Positions 10,299-23,800 of a DNA stretch of 64,000 bases are shown piece by piece. The notes beneath the pieces were generated by a model. It ran no database searches and was not told where the DNA came from. It saw only the letters and a program-made list of their open reading frames with translations. Position numbers and translations under genes: made by a program. The DNA is taken from assembly GCF_020882245.1 (NCBI RefSeq), contig NC_083598.1:35563858-35627857 (forward strand). Reading direction: 5' to 3'. Source of the DNA: Rhopalosiphum padi. Taxonomy: Eukaryota; Arthropoda; Insecta; Hemiptera; Aphididae. The number at the start of each line of letters is the position of its first letter. Positions within the stretch are counted from its first letter, which is position 1.

Positions 10299-13200
10299 TC
10301 TAAACTTATTGTTATTAATACTATTCGTTTTATAATGATTTTTTTTATCATTTAATTGTTCTAATAAAGAAACGTTTTTAGCAGAAATAAGGTTACCTAT
10401 AAAAAACTAGTGTCAAATAACTCAAATATTGCAGATCTATAGTCTCGGTGGTACTTGAAGGAGGACATATTTTCGACAATTTTGTCAGTCGCAGTCTTAC
10501 AAATTATGGTTTAATATTACAAACCGTAAACGATAAAAAACTTATGCTGACTGATTAACAGTTTTATAGACATTTCCATGAGCACAATTATAACAGTCAG
10601 TGTTGCTATATTTATTCCTTTTTTTTAACTTAGTGATTTATAATTGCTCTTAAATTTAATTTTATCATTACCTTCCAATGTAATGTACGAGTATCTAATG
10701 GCGGTACCTATTTCTAGTATTTACAATTTCTAGTCCAAAACTTTATCATAATATATTTTCAGAATCGTGAAATGGCCACCTCTATACAATAATATAAAAC
10801 TATTATAATTATAGTAATGTCATCGTTATAAAAAAGGTTTTCTGCCGGCAACTTTTATGACGAAAGGAAACGGTAAGGTGCAAAAATGTGTGTTGTGTTT
10901 TGGGTTTTGTTCATGTGTCATAATCATCGACAGAAATTGGTTACATTCCACTTGTGGACTCGTCTAATTATTATTAATAGAAACAATATAATATTATTAA
11001 AATTAATTATCATTTAGTTTTTACCGCATACGAATAGTGCCCCGACATCTAGCGGATTGTATTATCAACGTTGTTCGACATTCACGAAATCTTTCTTGCG
11101 ATTTAGTAGTAAACTTCATTCGAACGAAATACAACACGTCGCGAGAACAACTTTATTGTACTGAATTAATCGAGTGCAGGTGATATATTAACCATCAATG
11201 AAACAAAAAAAAAACTGTCAAAATTATCAGTATGAATTACAACGCTCGTTGTGCACATCATAATGTTATTATAATTTATAATATCAAATGTGATATTATT
11301 TTTCATGTCTTTATTGATTAACTCTTGTATTATTTCCAACGAATATATTTGAATTATTTGTAAAAAAAATGAAAGATTGTTCAAATCTATTGTAACGTTT
11401 CGTCGGTTCCTCACTGCACTTTTTATTAGATAATCATTCAAAACAGAATTGTATCAATAACACAAGCGCCGTATACAATAACTTTAGGCAATTCATATGT
11501 CTCCACTGAGATGTCGCTGTATTATAACGCCATACTTGGTACATAAAATCTTGGTAATATTTTTAAAACACTAATAATTCAGTAAAATTAGTAAAATAAG
11601 TGAAAAGATAAAAATTAATTATATAGTTTTTGTCTTTTAATCAACGGCTATTATATTATTTACATATATTTAATAATATTATATTCATATACAAGTATAT
11701 AATATTATGCATGATAAAAATCACTGCTTCAATATTATAATAATATTATATATTTCAAACGATACGAATGATACGATGATTGACGATAATTGTACTTGGA
11801 AAATAGAAATAACATAACGATATTAGTTGAAACAAAATATATGGGCAAAAGTTACAAACAAACGACTCAATATGTATATCTTTTTCTTATTTGAAGAACT
11901 TGATCTAAGAAAATAATATTACAATTCCACCGTTTCTAGTTAACAATAAGAGATTTACTATTATATATTAACCATAAACTTTGACGCTAAAAGTTTAAGC
12001 TAATTTTAATTGCGTAATACTTACGAATGATCGCGTAAAATGTCTCAAATCCTATGGTACAGCGGTCTATACCACAATAACAAATTCAATTAAATACTAT
12101 ATAATATATACTCATCCCTTTAAAACGTAATTGCAGTATTAAACTCTGAACCTCACTATTAATGTTATTCATAATATCATCGTACAGACGTATATCCTAA
12201 TACAATCATTGAAGTGCGATGTCCTTGTCACAAATCGTACTATTGTACAGTGTTTTATTGCAGAACTACTAACTGACTAAGCCTATTTTAGACTGTTATT
12301 TGCAAATTGCAATTATTAACATTTTTACGCGTTAATGTCCACAATGTATGTACCTACTGGCTGAATAAAAAAATAATAATATATGAGCTACTTGATATTT
12401 GTTTCGCTGTACACAAAAGCAATGAATCATATAAATGATTTTAAAAATTACGATTACAAAAAATGTATCAAAAAAATTATTATATAATTATATAGTTATT
12501 GGTAGCTATAGGGGTAATAGCAGGTACCTTACAAAAATTCCAACTAAAAATTTTAGTAAGAATAAAAGTAAACGAGATCTCACGTGAAATCGGGGATACA
12601 AAAAATAGTACTCAGTCGAAAAAATGTATATTTGTTAAAAAAAATTGCAGTAACCAGCAAAAACATTTTAACCGTATAATAATAAGTGTATAATATAGAG
12701 TTATAAGTATAATAATTAAAATAAATTAAATATTAATTATATTATATTATTTTGCAGAAAAACAATTTATATTTATTTTATTGGCTTAACCGCAACATAA
12801 TATTATATTTTGTAGTAACTATATAGGTATTATGCAATAGAACATAATATTGAAAACTGATATTAACCTCATTTTTCGTTTTTATGGCGCGTTGTCCTGG
12901 TCGTGATACATAATATGCCAACCGCCGTATTTATATTATGTTATAACTTTATACTAGTTATAACTAGTGCGTTTTATAGCTAATAAAACATATAAAACCA
13001 TTTCGATTCGAAACAATAAAGATTCTTCTACACCAGGTCGAAGGGTAAATTAGTTTTCTTCGATTCTGTTTTATCAAACGCTAAGATCATCGTTATAATA
13101 TTATATGGTCGCCCGAAGTCCGTAAAAGTCTCTTTTCGGTTGCTCGTCCACAACAATATACCCAATAAAACTATACTGGCGCTATATTATTTATTAAATC

Positions 13201-14023
13201 CCACCCACGTTCAATGGTCCATCAAACAAATGAAATAATTTTTCTAAATAAATATTATATAATATTTTTCTACGGTCATTTATATGTGGCATAATACACT
13301 CTAGTTCTGCGTCAAATAATGAAATAAATCATGGTTATTATTCTACACATTTCTACAACATATCTCGTAATCAGATTGGTTTGTTTATACTATTATTACG
13401 TTCGTTTGAACCCAAATGCAGCACTCGCGTCCAAATTTAATTTACACTTGAAAATTGTTTCAGACCTCAATAAGTTGCATACATTATCTACTAGATATTA
13501 TATAATATAATACACAAACTTACTACTTATGTTAATATTTTCTTTAAATATCCGATCCAACAAACATAATAAATAATAATATATCCAAGGGAAATTAATT
13601 TCTTTCAGACCATGTTTTTTTATCCTGTAAAATAAACGATTTTAAGATTAAAAAAAAAATCAATTTATATTTAAGTATAGTAAAATAGCTAAAAAAATAA
13701 AAATAAAATAATAATGTGAAAAATAAATATAATGGTTTAGTTGGCAATTTCAAAGCAAACCCTAACCTCCCGTACGTAATAATATATTATGCATGGACCG
13801 ATGGAACTTTGTGGTCATGTTTATTTGAACTTTGAACAAACCCAAAACTTTTAGCTTGGCTTGTACATATTTTGATTATATTGGTCGAGACATTTATTGG
13901 TTTTGTCTCTTTTTCCAGTGTGTTTTTTTTATATATATTTATTTCTACATCACATCTGTTTACTTACTACAACACTACCGTATTCGGTAACTAAAAGTTA
14001 TACTTTCAATAATTCATTTTCAG

Positions 14024-14025
<2 letters not shown>
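10299..14025. other. Gene-poor AT-rich spacer
   Basis: No gene is supported. Minor features are CTCF-related AGATGTCG motifs at 11042-11055 (minus strand) and around 11502-11518 (plus strand), and a perfect 16-bp palindrome at 12953-12968. Two frames of 91 and 64 codons (11166-11441 minus, 12499-12693 plus) are about what chance gives in this composition. Confidence 0.55.
12953..12968. repeat. Perfect 16-bp palindrome
   Basis: ACTAGTTATAACTAGT equals its own reverse complement and is preceded by a related TTATAACTTTAT. In DNA this AT-rich such a palindrome can arise by chance; a dimeric protein site is possible but unproven. Confidence 0.4.

Positions 14026-14086
<61 letters not shown>
14026..14086. 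repeat. (AC)n microsatellite
   Basis: About 30 uninterrupted AC units, the longest pure dinucleotide tract in the window. It creates a spurious His/Thr run in one overlapping frame. It is likely to be length-polymorphic. Confidence 0.95.
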
Positions 14087-14090
<4 letters not shown>

Positions 14091-17000
14091 CATATATAGT
14101 ATATTATTATAGGGATCACATCGTTCCAATGTGCGTCCGTATTCTTATACCATAGCAAATAAGTTAAATGTATATCCTGTTAACTTGGTATTTCAACGCA
14201 ATTCAATTGATTAGATTGATTTTGCGACGAATCTGTATATATTGCTACTAAGGGGGAAACGATGTTTTGGGGGGTAGTGACCATAGTATAAATTAAGGTT
14301 TATTTTACTTCTGTCATGATCATGAAACCCTAAGAGACATATCAAACAATCTGCAGTGCTGTTTACATTGAGATGGACGATTGATTGTTTGTTCATTTAA
14401 TTAAATCATCTAATTCTGGAAACGTATTCTGACAATATAATTTAGTTGCAATCGATTTGCTCATGAATGCATTGACAAAATGTAAACGTACGAAATATAT
14501 TACTGAACAAAATCGTCAAATTTATGAATTTAGAAAAATAAACAGCGTGTATAGAAATTTCAAGTTATAAACAAAATATTAGGATATAATATAATATCCA
14601 TACGCCAGTTAAGTTCAACAAACAGTTCTCCGTTTAATATTGGCGTACAATTATCATGTTTGGTTTGCCTTTATGAATACATTATAACATATTTTGTGTT
14701 TCAAACTTAACAACTTTGTCTTTGTGTCTACACAATTTTCGAGTAATTTAAAATAATAGTACCTACTTAAACATCATGTTTTGGTATCTAACTCCATATT
14801 GAATCAATTCGCTGCTTCTAAACGTGTAATATTGTATAAAACAACCGTTGACTTTGTATTGATAATATGATAAATATTTTAAAACTATTAAAATTATTAA
14901 CGTTTAATATTTTATGTTTGAAATACATTATATTTTAATCAAATTCAGCCGCTATAAAAATAAATAATAATATTATTGTAAGTTCACGTACTACACAAAC
15001 CGTAATAATAGATAGGCAATACAGTCTACACGCGAGTGCGTGTAGTTCCTTTTCCAAACCCGTTTAGGAAATCGTTGAAACCGACAATGAGAATAAAACG
15101 ACGAAACGCCTCGACCAAGTGTTGGTCGATACCTTTAAAAAAATGATGTGCGCTGCACATATATCGATGTATTGATTCATCTGTATACGGGTCCGTTATC
15201 TATAGCAAATTACACATATCGTAAAATATTGAGCCATAAATGATAATTATTTTACCATCATGTCACACTGCAGTAGCAAGTGTAGCAACTCTGTACGTAC
15301 CGGAACTGATCACGTCTCTAACGGACCTTTGAGTTTTAAAAGCTTGCAACAATTATTTACCTTTGTCATATTATTATTGTAAAAAATATTGTACGCATCA
15401 CTCGGTATAATAACTAGGTAAGATAAATACCGGACGTTTCCAATTAAAAACATGTAAAAACATTGTCGAGATCTATGTACATATATATATATATATATAA
15501 ATATAATATATATCGTATACATAATACAACCTTTGAATCATATACAGAATCTTTCGTCGAGAGTAGGAAACGTGGACGGTCTCCGAGGAGTCAACGCCCT
15601 AAGCTAAATATCTATGTGTTGTACGCGTTATGTTTAATATTACACCAGCGTTCGCGACGTGTGTGTCGTAAGGCCGTACGCTGATAAACAAGATGTCACA
15701 CAAGTTACCGAGAGGGGACGGTGAAAAGCGTTTTAATTATTTATTTTCAACCGCAGGTACACTCCACCCTACGTGAATATCGCGATGCTGAAACACCGCC
15801 AATGACTTAAAACTAAATCTCACGGCGTATAAACATATATATTATGTAATGCGTATGTTACATATCACAGTATTACACTGTAAAAGTAAGCCGCAATACT
15901 AATTACTACGTAACGACACGACCGTATTACTAATCCATTACTCAAAGATACATTTTACATATTTATGTACAAGTCACACTTGGGCGTATGCGTCTCTCTC
16001 TCTCTCCTTCTCTCTGCCTATCGCACACACACGCCCATACACAATTTACAAAAATTAATAATAACCTAAAATGTACACTAAACTAAATTCACTATAATAT
16101 TATTATTAAAATTCGATATGCGTGTGGTATTGATTGATTTTAATAATGCAGGCAAATGTATTACGATGTCTGATTATGATTTTTTCCATCCGTTCTGTTT
16201 TTACGGTTTTTAAATTTCGAGGTTAATTATTATAAGAAATATAGATTTCGAAAACTCAGTAAAGTGTCAAACCAAATTCATGTACACGAATTTATAACGA
16301 GGACAAAAATTTAACAAATTTTAAGCAAACAATAATGATTTTTAGTGTCGAATGTGTCGATAATCTATAGCAAAGAAAAGAATAAAAAATTGTTACCAAT
16401 TACAATATTATTAATCGTTAATTTAATATTTAATAAATCCATTATTAATCCAATGAACAACGATTTGAACACCAACTTTGAGAACTATAAGAATATGAAA
16501 AAGTTGTTACAAATTAATTACCATTCAGTATACAACAATCAACATAAGACTATTAAATCCAATATTGTAAAAAATATACGTTTTTCATCGGTTTATAGTT
16601 TGTCGTATTTAATATTAACACATAAATATAAATAAGTTATACATTTTTTTCTATACTGAGATAATTATATAATTATTTATTAATTTATTATTATTGATTT
16701 TTAACTGTGCTGCCGCCTGCCAAGTGCCATACATACTACATGTTGTAATATTATAATTATTTTGTTCGTTGCATATTTTTTTGTTGTTGTGATATTTCTT
16801 CTTAGTATTTTTTATTATTTGATTTAAATTTACATCAAACAAACACTAATTTTAATAAGAATTATAAGTTCTGAAAACATATATAATATAGAAATTCCGT
16901 GAATGTTGTTTTTGATCAGTTTGTAATTTTTATTTTTTTAATTTAATCATTTCTTTTATTAAATAACTCATCAAAGTAAATATTATATGATTATATTAGG

Positions 17001-17369
17001 TCGTAAATAAATGGAAATCTACTAAAGTTTACTAAAAACAGAAAATTTGTTTTCAAAATACAATATTTCGAAGATTTTTAGTTGTAAAGACTTAGGTTAG
17101 GTACCAGATGGTTGGATAAAAATAAAATAAATTTGTATTATTGTTTTACTGATAAAACCGTCTAGTTAATATTTGATCTAAAACTTGGAAAAAAATAAGC
17201 GTAGAAACAAATCTAGATTTACTGCAATATTGCGATAAAATTCAAAAAATATTATTACGTAATGTACCTTTATATTATTTTCTTAAAAAATATATACATT
17301 TAGAATTGGTTTCGAGTGCGATAAAAATATAAAATAAATAATTATAATAAAATAGTATTGCGTGTGTTT
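14087..17369. other. Gene-poor spacer with CpG-richer stretch
   Basis: No gene is supported. The stretch at about 15000-15960 is CpG-richer than its surroundings. Short tandem repeats include (AT)n at 15479-15499 and (CT)n at about 15991-16015. A 96-codon frame at 16345-16635 begins at GTG and is AT-driven; one such frame is expected by chance. Confidence 0.5.
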
Positions 17370-18110
17370 ACGTTCTGCGCGGATTTTTATTAAATTTAAC
17401 CGAGAAAGATGGGCGGCGCGACGAAAATATTATTATGAAATAATAATATTATTTTCGTATCGTAATTAATGATATTGTTATTACGCGTTCACGAATATCG
17501 CGTTAAACATTGGAGATGATAGTGTACGAACGAAATATATACGAGCGAATCGATAGCGAACGGACGCGATGGACACGGGTCGTGCGAATAAAACCACCGT
17601 CGGGCTTGCGCGACGAGCATCGCTTTGTAGAGCACAATATGATATCACACGGACATATGGTGTTATTCTTCGGGGATGTGAACGTTTCCAATAATGTCAC
17701 TGCAGCGCGTATATTATTATTATTATTATATCGCCACCACCGCCGCCGCCGCCAAACAGACAAAACGCATTACTACGTCGGCCGTTTGTTTCCATTTTAT
17801 TACCATATAGATATATATTATTATTATTATTATTATTGTTGTTGTTGTATATTATACGTAAAACAGAGGGCTCGATATGTATTACTATTATTATTGTTAT
17901 TATTGTTTTCTATTGCGGCCGTTTGGTCATAACGAAACTCGTGCTCGAACGTAAAAGTTTTGCCACACTATAAAATTACCGAGCAATATCATACGATACT
18001 GGTAATTTATCGCTATACATTTTGATATATTATGTATAATAACGGCCACATTTCAACTCTCGAAGATTTGATCCGTTTGTACAGTAAAATGTCTATGGTA
18101 CAGCCTTACT
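17370..18110. other. CpG-rich island with trinucleotide repeats
   Basis: Locally CpG-rich (GGGCGGCGCGACG near 17410, GTCGGGCTTGCGCGACGAGC near 17600) with (ATT)n, (CCG)n and (GTT)n tracts between 17710 and 17910. An imperfect hairpin with about 15-nt arms sits at 17425-17458. A 140-codon frame across it is made largely of poly-Tyr, Cys, Leu and Arg runs from these repeats and is not accepted as a gene. A regulatory role is possible. Confidence 0.45.
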
Positions 18111-20090
18111 TCCGACTGTTGTAGTCAAACCATTAAAAATTTGGAAACGTTTTTGTTTAGTAAAAATGTATAAATTAGTGATTAATTTACATTTAATTCG
18201 AGCATTAATAATCGCACCAAATAATATCTCATACTAAGACACGATCTCTTTGTAATATGTAAAAACAATATGTATAGGTAAATAGCGTGAGTACCCGCAC
18301 TATCTTTTTCCACTCACTTACTATTCATAATTAATCCGACCTTTTCAACTCATTAGCCAAGCAGCTTTAATACAGAGCCCATCGGAAAAACTGGCTTTGA
18401 ATATAATATGGCCGTTTTCGTCTTTTTTTTTGCGTTAAAATATTATATTATAATTATAATAAGCCGACCTTCCGTCCCGGTTCCACCTGAAAAGCTCGTA
18501 CTTTAATTTAACAGTTTGACCAGTCAAACGTAAAAAAAATGTAAGATGTAATCATACATCTTAAATCACTAAAGACTCATTTTATTAAGTATTGTGCATA
18601 CTATATTATAAGGCGATCCATTTAATTTACTTTAATTGAATACACTAATTGCTTTAAAAGGTTTAAACATTTTGAAAATATATTTTTTATATAATTGTGT
18701 GTCATTGTAGTTCAGTTTTTTTTAACACATTTTTTCGTTATCATTTTTCAAATTTTTATTTTTTGAATAACCACCTACATTTTAAATTTCATATTTTTCA
18801 ATAAAATATTCAAACGATAATAGAAAATAATTATTAGTCATATGTATTTACAGTTTAGATGAGTGGGGAACAGTACTATAGTGGCACAAAGGTATTTCGT
18901 GAAATGTGGATCCACTACTCTGCATATCAAATATATAAACGGTGAATATTTATATCTACTTATTCTTCCTATAACTATGATGATATAAAATAATATAACT
19001 ATGATATATATAAGCATAAGACAAGTGAGTGGCATAAAAAGAAGTTTACAATTTTAATTTATTGTGAGTTGGTAGGTAAAAGATAACTAACAAATTAATT
19101 AATATCAAAAAAATATAAATATATATATATATATATTTAAATACCTTACATTTGATAATTTTTTTAATTAATTATTATAAATAAAAAATATCAAATCATT
19201 ATGTTCTAAGCACATTTTAAAATATTAAGGTCGCCGTCATTGTTATATGTTTTTCCATAGAATTTTTATTATTCGTGTATTAATACAATTAAGACATAAT
19301 AAAAAATCAAACAAATTGAGGATAATTAAGATTCATTGTCTAGTGACAAAATATATTTTGAATAAAAATGCCAATACCTATTATGGTTATCTCGTTTTCG
19401 ATATTTTACGATTTTAAATTTATATTATTTCTATACTTGAATAGTCATACTTTTACTAAATATGTAATTGTTTTAAGGCAAAAAAAAAATATGAAATATA
19501 CAACGAAAAAAAATATTTATCTCTAACTATCATTAATGTGTTGAACTTTCATTATTCATTCCGCAAAATTAATTTAGTATTAAAATCCCAAATGAAAACT
19601 TTGAACTGCTAATCTGGCATATTTTCTCGAAACACTCAGAAAATAATGAAATATTAACATCATAATCCTTTTAATGGAATACTAAAAGTTAGTAATTAAT
19701 TTAAAAAAAAGCTCTAAGAGAAATCATAAAAGCATACAAAAATATATATCTGAGTGATTTAAATAATTTTTCATGCAAAAACAAACTATAATAAATCGCA
19801 TTTAGTAGCATATTAAATTGTAAAAAAAAAAAATAATAAAATAGGGTAATATATAATATATGCATCAGTACTCATAGTAGATATTTTACTATTTATATAT
19901 TATGACTTTTATTTACTATTTTCTGAATGTAATTTATTTAGCTGATTTTGTTTTGTATAGTTATAGTTTCTAGAATTTGATCAGTACATTATTAAAACTC
20001 TCTAATTATCATCAATATGTGCTTAATTTCAGCTTTGGTAAATTGTGCATGAGTTTCCGTCTGAAGCAGCTTGACAGCAATGAAAATTAA
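18111..20090. other. AT-rich spacer
   Basis: No gene seen. It includes a small perfect hairpin at 18543-18564 (9-bp arms TAAGATGTA, 4-nt loop) and an (AT)n tract near 19115-19135. Confidence 0.55.
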
Positions 20091-20222
20091 TTAAATATCA
20101 TTCTCAAGGGTACATTATTCCCGGCAGACATTAGAACATTCATTATCAAAGACTATCCTCCAAAGGGTCAGATGATTTTTGGTCGTGACGTTCAAAGGGA
20201 ACGAAGTAAACGTTTAGTCTGA
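20091..20222 (+). pseudogene. Coding-like fragment, 43 codons, unknown family
   Basis: Within AT-rich DNA this segment has clearly higher GC and an open frame with protein-like composition, including FPADIRTF, DYPPKGQMIFG and RDVQRERSKRLV before a TGA stop. It is bounded by an in-frame TAA just upstream and has no start codon of its own, so if real it is either a single exon or a decayed remnant, perhaps of a transposon protein. I do not recognise the family. No strong acceptor lies exactly at its start. Confidence 0.2.
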
Positions 20223-22384
20223 ACTACTAATTAGTGAATTGTATTAGACATAAAAAGATTTATCGGTTTGTCGTGGGGAGATAAATTTCTAACGGTGTAT
20301 TTTGTTGCATATTATAATTATGATTTCGTAAAAGTTTTCGGCAGTTTTTCAATATTTATTATTTTTCCATTACATAAAAATATCTTTTATCTTAATCTAA
20401 TTAGTTTTTGTTAGGTATATTATGTTTTATTATTTTATACATATAGTATTTTAATTGTCTAGTCTAAGCTCTAAATAAATACAATTTATGGACATTTTAA
20501 TTATTTTTTTTTTGTTTTAAGCTTCTAAAAATTGTTACCCTTATATTATTGTAACATAATATCACTGTAAATTATTGTTTGTTTAAATATTATGCTCATT
20601 TGGCGTATTGTTTTTAAAAGTTATCCTTAAATACCAAAGTTTATCAAACTTTCTGCGTGATATTTTACGATAAGTGCACTAAGCTGACTTACTCCTACCA
20701 ACAAAATATGTTTTGTATGTATGATTCTCACACCATTGGTTTTGCATATCAGTATGAAATAATAACGAAAACGTAAATATTAAAATATATTTCGCTCAGT
20801 TAATAACAATAAGTTGTGTGGAATTTACGTGAATACTAAATTGATGCAGTTCAAGATTCGTTATGATAATATATAATCATATTTTGTGTAGTATTTCATA
20901 AACAGTCGGGACTCGTGGACTAAAATACGACTTATTTATCCAATATTGTTTCCATCAGAGTGGAAAATTAGTATTTTTGTACAAACTCATGAAAAAAACT
21001 ACCTGGGAACGCTTAACACAAATACAATTGTTTAAATATATTGACTGTTTAATATAAATGATATTAATCGTTTAAGCAATTCGATGATCCATTTTCCATT
21101 GACGTTTTTTACAAACACACACAAAATAAATTACATTATTGCCGTGTAATTAATGTTTCTGAACAACACGATGGTTTAATACTTTAATGTAATAAACAGC
21201 AAAACTGTCACTACACCTGGCCTTTAGCGATAATTAACGATATGCCGCATAATACATTATTATACACCGATGAATAATAATTATGACCGACCTTATACCC
21301 GACCAAGCTTATTTTTGCCACAAGGATATTACGCACTGTATTTGCTTATATCATACTTACTATTCTATATAGTAGAGATATAATTTAATTACTGAACGCT
21401 ATATAAACTATTTACTGTAACTTGTAGTTGGAGACATTGCGATATTTCAATACTTTTTTTTATCAACTGTGTGTCCGTGTCACGTAATAATATTAATATT
21501 TTGTTTTGAAATAACAAACTTATATTTATAAATTTATAATAAAATCGTTTGGCATGCATTTCAACAGGTCTTAAAAAATAATAAAAGAAATTTTCAAGAT
21601 TAAAAATCTGAAAAACGATTTAGATAAAATATTGAATAGATAATATAAATTTTAGTGGATGTGGTATGAAACGTTGACAGGTTTAAATGCTGACAGTCGA
21701 CATATCGATAGCATAAAATATTGACTATTGTTCAAAAATCAAAATTTTTTCAATGAACAAAAAAAAAAAATTACAAGTATTATTAAAAAAAAAAAAAAAA
21801 TAGTATTTTGTTTTCTGATACCACAATATACATAAACGTTTTTAATTAAATAATTTCATAATTTATATAAGGTTAGTAAATAACTTTTACCTTTAATAAT
21901 AATAATTTTAATTTATTATAGTATTAAAAGGAAAAAATGACCTATGTTTTATGTATTATTATTTTATATTTTTTAATTTAAATTATTTTAAAATACGATT
22001 ATATTTACCACAAAAATTGATCATAATACATATTAATTTTTACTTATTTTAACTTACTAAAGTTTTCGAGTAATAAAGGTTTTAGCAAAAAATTTCAACC
22101 TTTAGAGTTTTTTAAATGCATGTGCTTTGTACATATATTATAGTTTTTAATTATTATATAGTTATAATAGTTATTATAGTTATAATTACAGTGAGTTTTG
22201 TTATTATTATTATTTTAAAATTATTATTAAAAATGTATGATAAAAATGTGATTAAATACATTTTTACATTTGATACCATTGTGCTCGTGTAACCGATTGA
22301 ATGATTGATCGCAACTAATAATACCAAATGTAGTGAATATAAATCAAATGAAAAATATAATAATACATTTAGGTTAAATAGGTT
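20223..22384. other. AT-rich spacer with poly(A) tracts
   Basis: No gene seen. Two poly(A) runs lie at about 21757-21770 and 21786-21800; they could be retroposition tails, but no body can be recognised upstream. Confidence 0.5.
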
Positions 22385-22525
22385 AAATTATCCGTCATTA
22401 TCTATCTCTATTCGGAACTCCGATAGATCTATAGTATTAGTTTTGAGTAATCGAGGTTTTCGCCAGGGAATAGCATTTATTTTGACCTATAAAGGTTTTT
22501 GACTTATTGAAGTTCCAGTAGTTTC
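22385..22525. repeat. Possible DNA-transposon terminal remnant
   Basis: Read on the minus strand from 22525 the segment gives spaced short motifs such as GGAACTTCAATAAGTC, AAAACCTCGATTACTC and CGGAGTTCCG. Repeated CCTCGATAACTCG-like motifs are seen at ends of pogo/Tigger-type elements. The resemblance is partial and no partner end is found, so this is tentative. Confidence 0.25.
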
Positions 22526-23294
22526 ACTGTATCTTAAAAATAATCTTATTGAAACATTATAAAAACATTAAGAATGATAACACAATATGAATTATTAAAT
22601 AATACAAATATAAACTAATTGAGACAAAAACAAATAAAATGTTATATCCGAAATAGTGTAAGCATATGGTGATATTTTTAACTTTACCAATCATAAATAA
22701 TTTTTCTTGTAACTTAAGATAATATGTGCTAATTATATTATTTTATTAAAAGTATTTGAATATAATATTATCGTGTTTAAATGAAATTATTAAAAAAATA
22801 AATAAATATTTAACTATTTTTAAACGTGTTGAATATTAGGCTACGATATTATACATTTATAATTTATATTAAATAAAAATGTGAATACCTAAATATTATT
22901 TTATTAAATATAATTTATAATATTAATGTAACTAATTTGTATTTTTACATTTAATAATTTTTTAAATAAAAATATAATAATGTATCTTATTGTTCACATT
23001 ATATTAGGTATAGACTGTAGACATACTATATTATTATAATGGTATTTTAATTAGGATTGTACCTACTCATATAATTAATATTATATCATGCTGCAGTACC
23101 ATGTTATGTTATTTGGTAGACAAAAAATAAATTTTAAATTAAAAAAATACAAGCAAAGAAGGTTTCTTAGGATATTAATATAGGTAGATACCCAATAAAA
23201 ATAAAATCTATTAATTAATAACTTAATCATAATTATAAAAGTAATAACATTTATTGATTTTAAATCAATCTATAAGTCCATACAAATGTAGAAT
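22526..23294. other. AT-rich spacer
   Basis: Very AT-rich; no gene, island or recognisable repeat seen. Confidence 0.55.
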
Positions 23295-23800
23295 ATAATA
23301 ATACACTCGGACCTTATGAACTCGTGGGTATAACGTGTTCAATAAGGACCTTTTTCCTGGTACAATTTTCACAAAACTCAGTTACAAACGGCACCAGGAC
23401 AATATTGTTTTTGACTTTTAATTCCAAATCCCAAACCCGAGTGGTAAGGTCTGGCCCATTGCCTTTCTATTCCCCGGGGCATTTCGTTTGATGGAGTACG
23501 TGTATAAATAAATTATATATATATATACACGAGAAAGTGTATATATATATATATATATATCGCCTTGTAAAAACTATAGATGCGTAGACTTAATTTTCTT
23601 GGAAAAGGCCCCAAGTTCAATTCAATTATTCTGTGACCCTTTACAAATCCTTTTGAATTATGTATTAATTTGTTTAAGAGGCAACTCGTTATTGGGGATA
23701 AGACCACAGTTCTGGAAGTTACATCGAGTAGAACGTTATTCATCTATATATAAATATACATTTTCTACTGATTTGTTCTGTGTCTAATAACGTTACCGGA
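23295..23800. repeat. GC-richer block, possible transposon remnant, with (AT)n hairpin
   Basis: It opens with CTCGGACCTTATGAACTCG and contains GC-richer pieces at 23330-23500 and 23580-23720, unlike the flanks. In the middle, 23513-23562 is an (AT)n microsatellite split by ACACGAGAAAGTGT, which makes a perfect hairpin. Frames of 76 and 62 codons overlap on opposite strands and neither has a known motif. The opening motif resembles the AACTCG-bearing end at 22525, so both may be decayed pieces of one element family. Confidence 0.3.

Noticed and set aside
16345..16635. 96-codon AT-rich frame with a hydrophobic N-terminus
   Set aside because: Starts at GTG. In DNA of this AT content about one open frame of this length is expected by chance in 64 kb. 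No cysteine pattern or splice partner.
17510..17932. 140-codon plus-strand frame
   Set aside because: Its length comes from trinucleotide repeats giving runs of Tyr, Cys, Leu and Arg; no domain or splice context.
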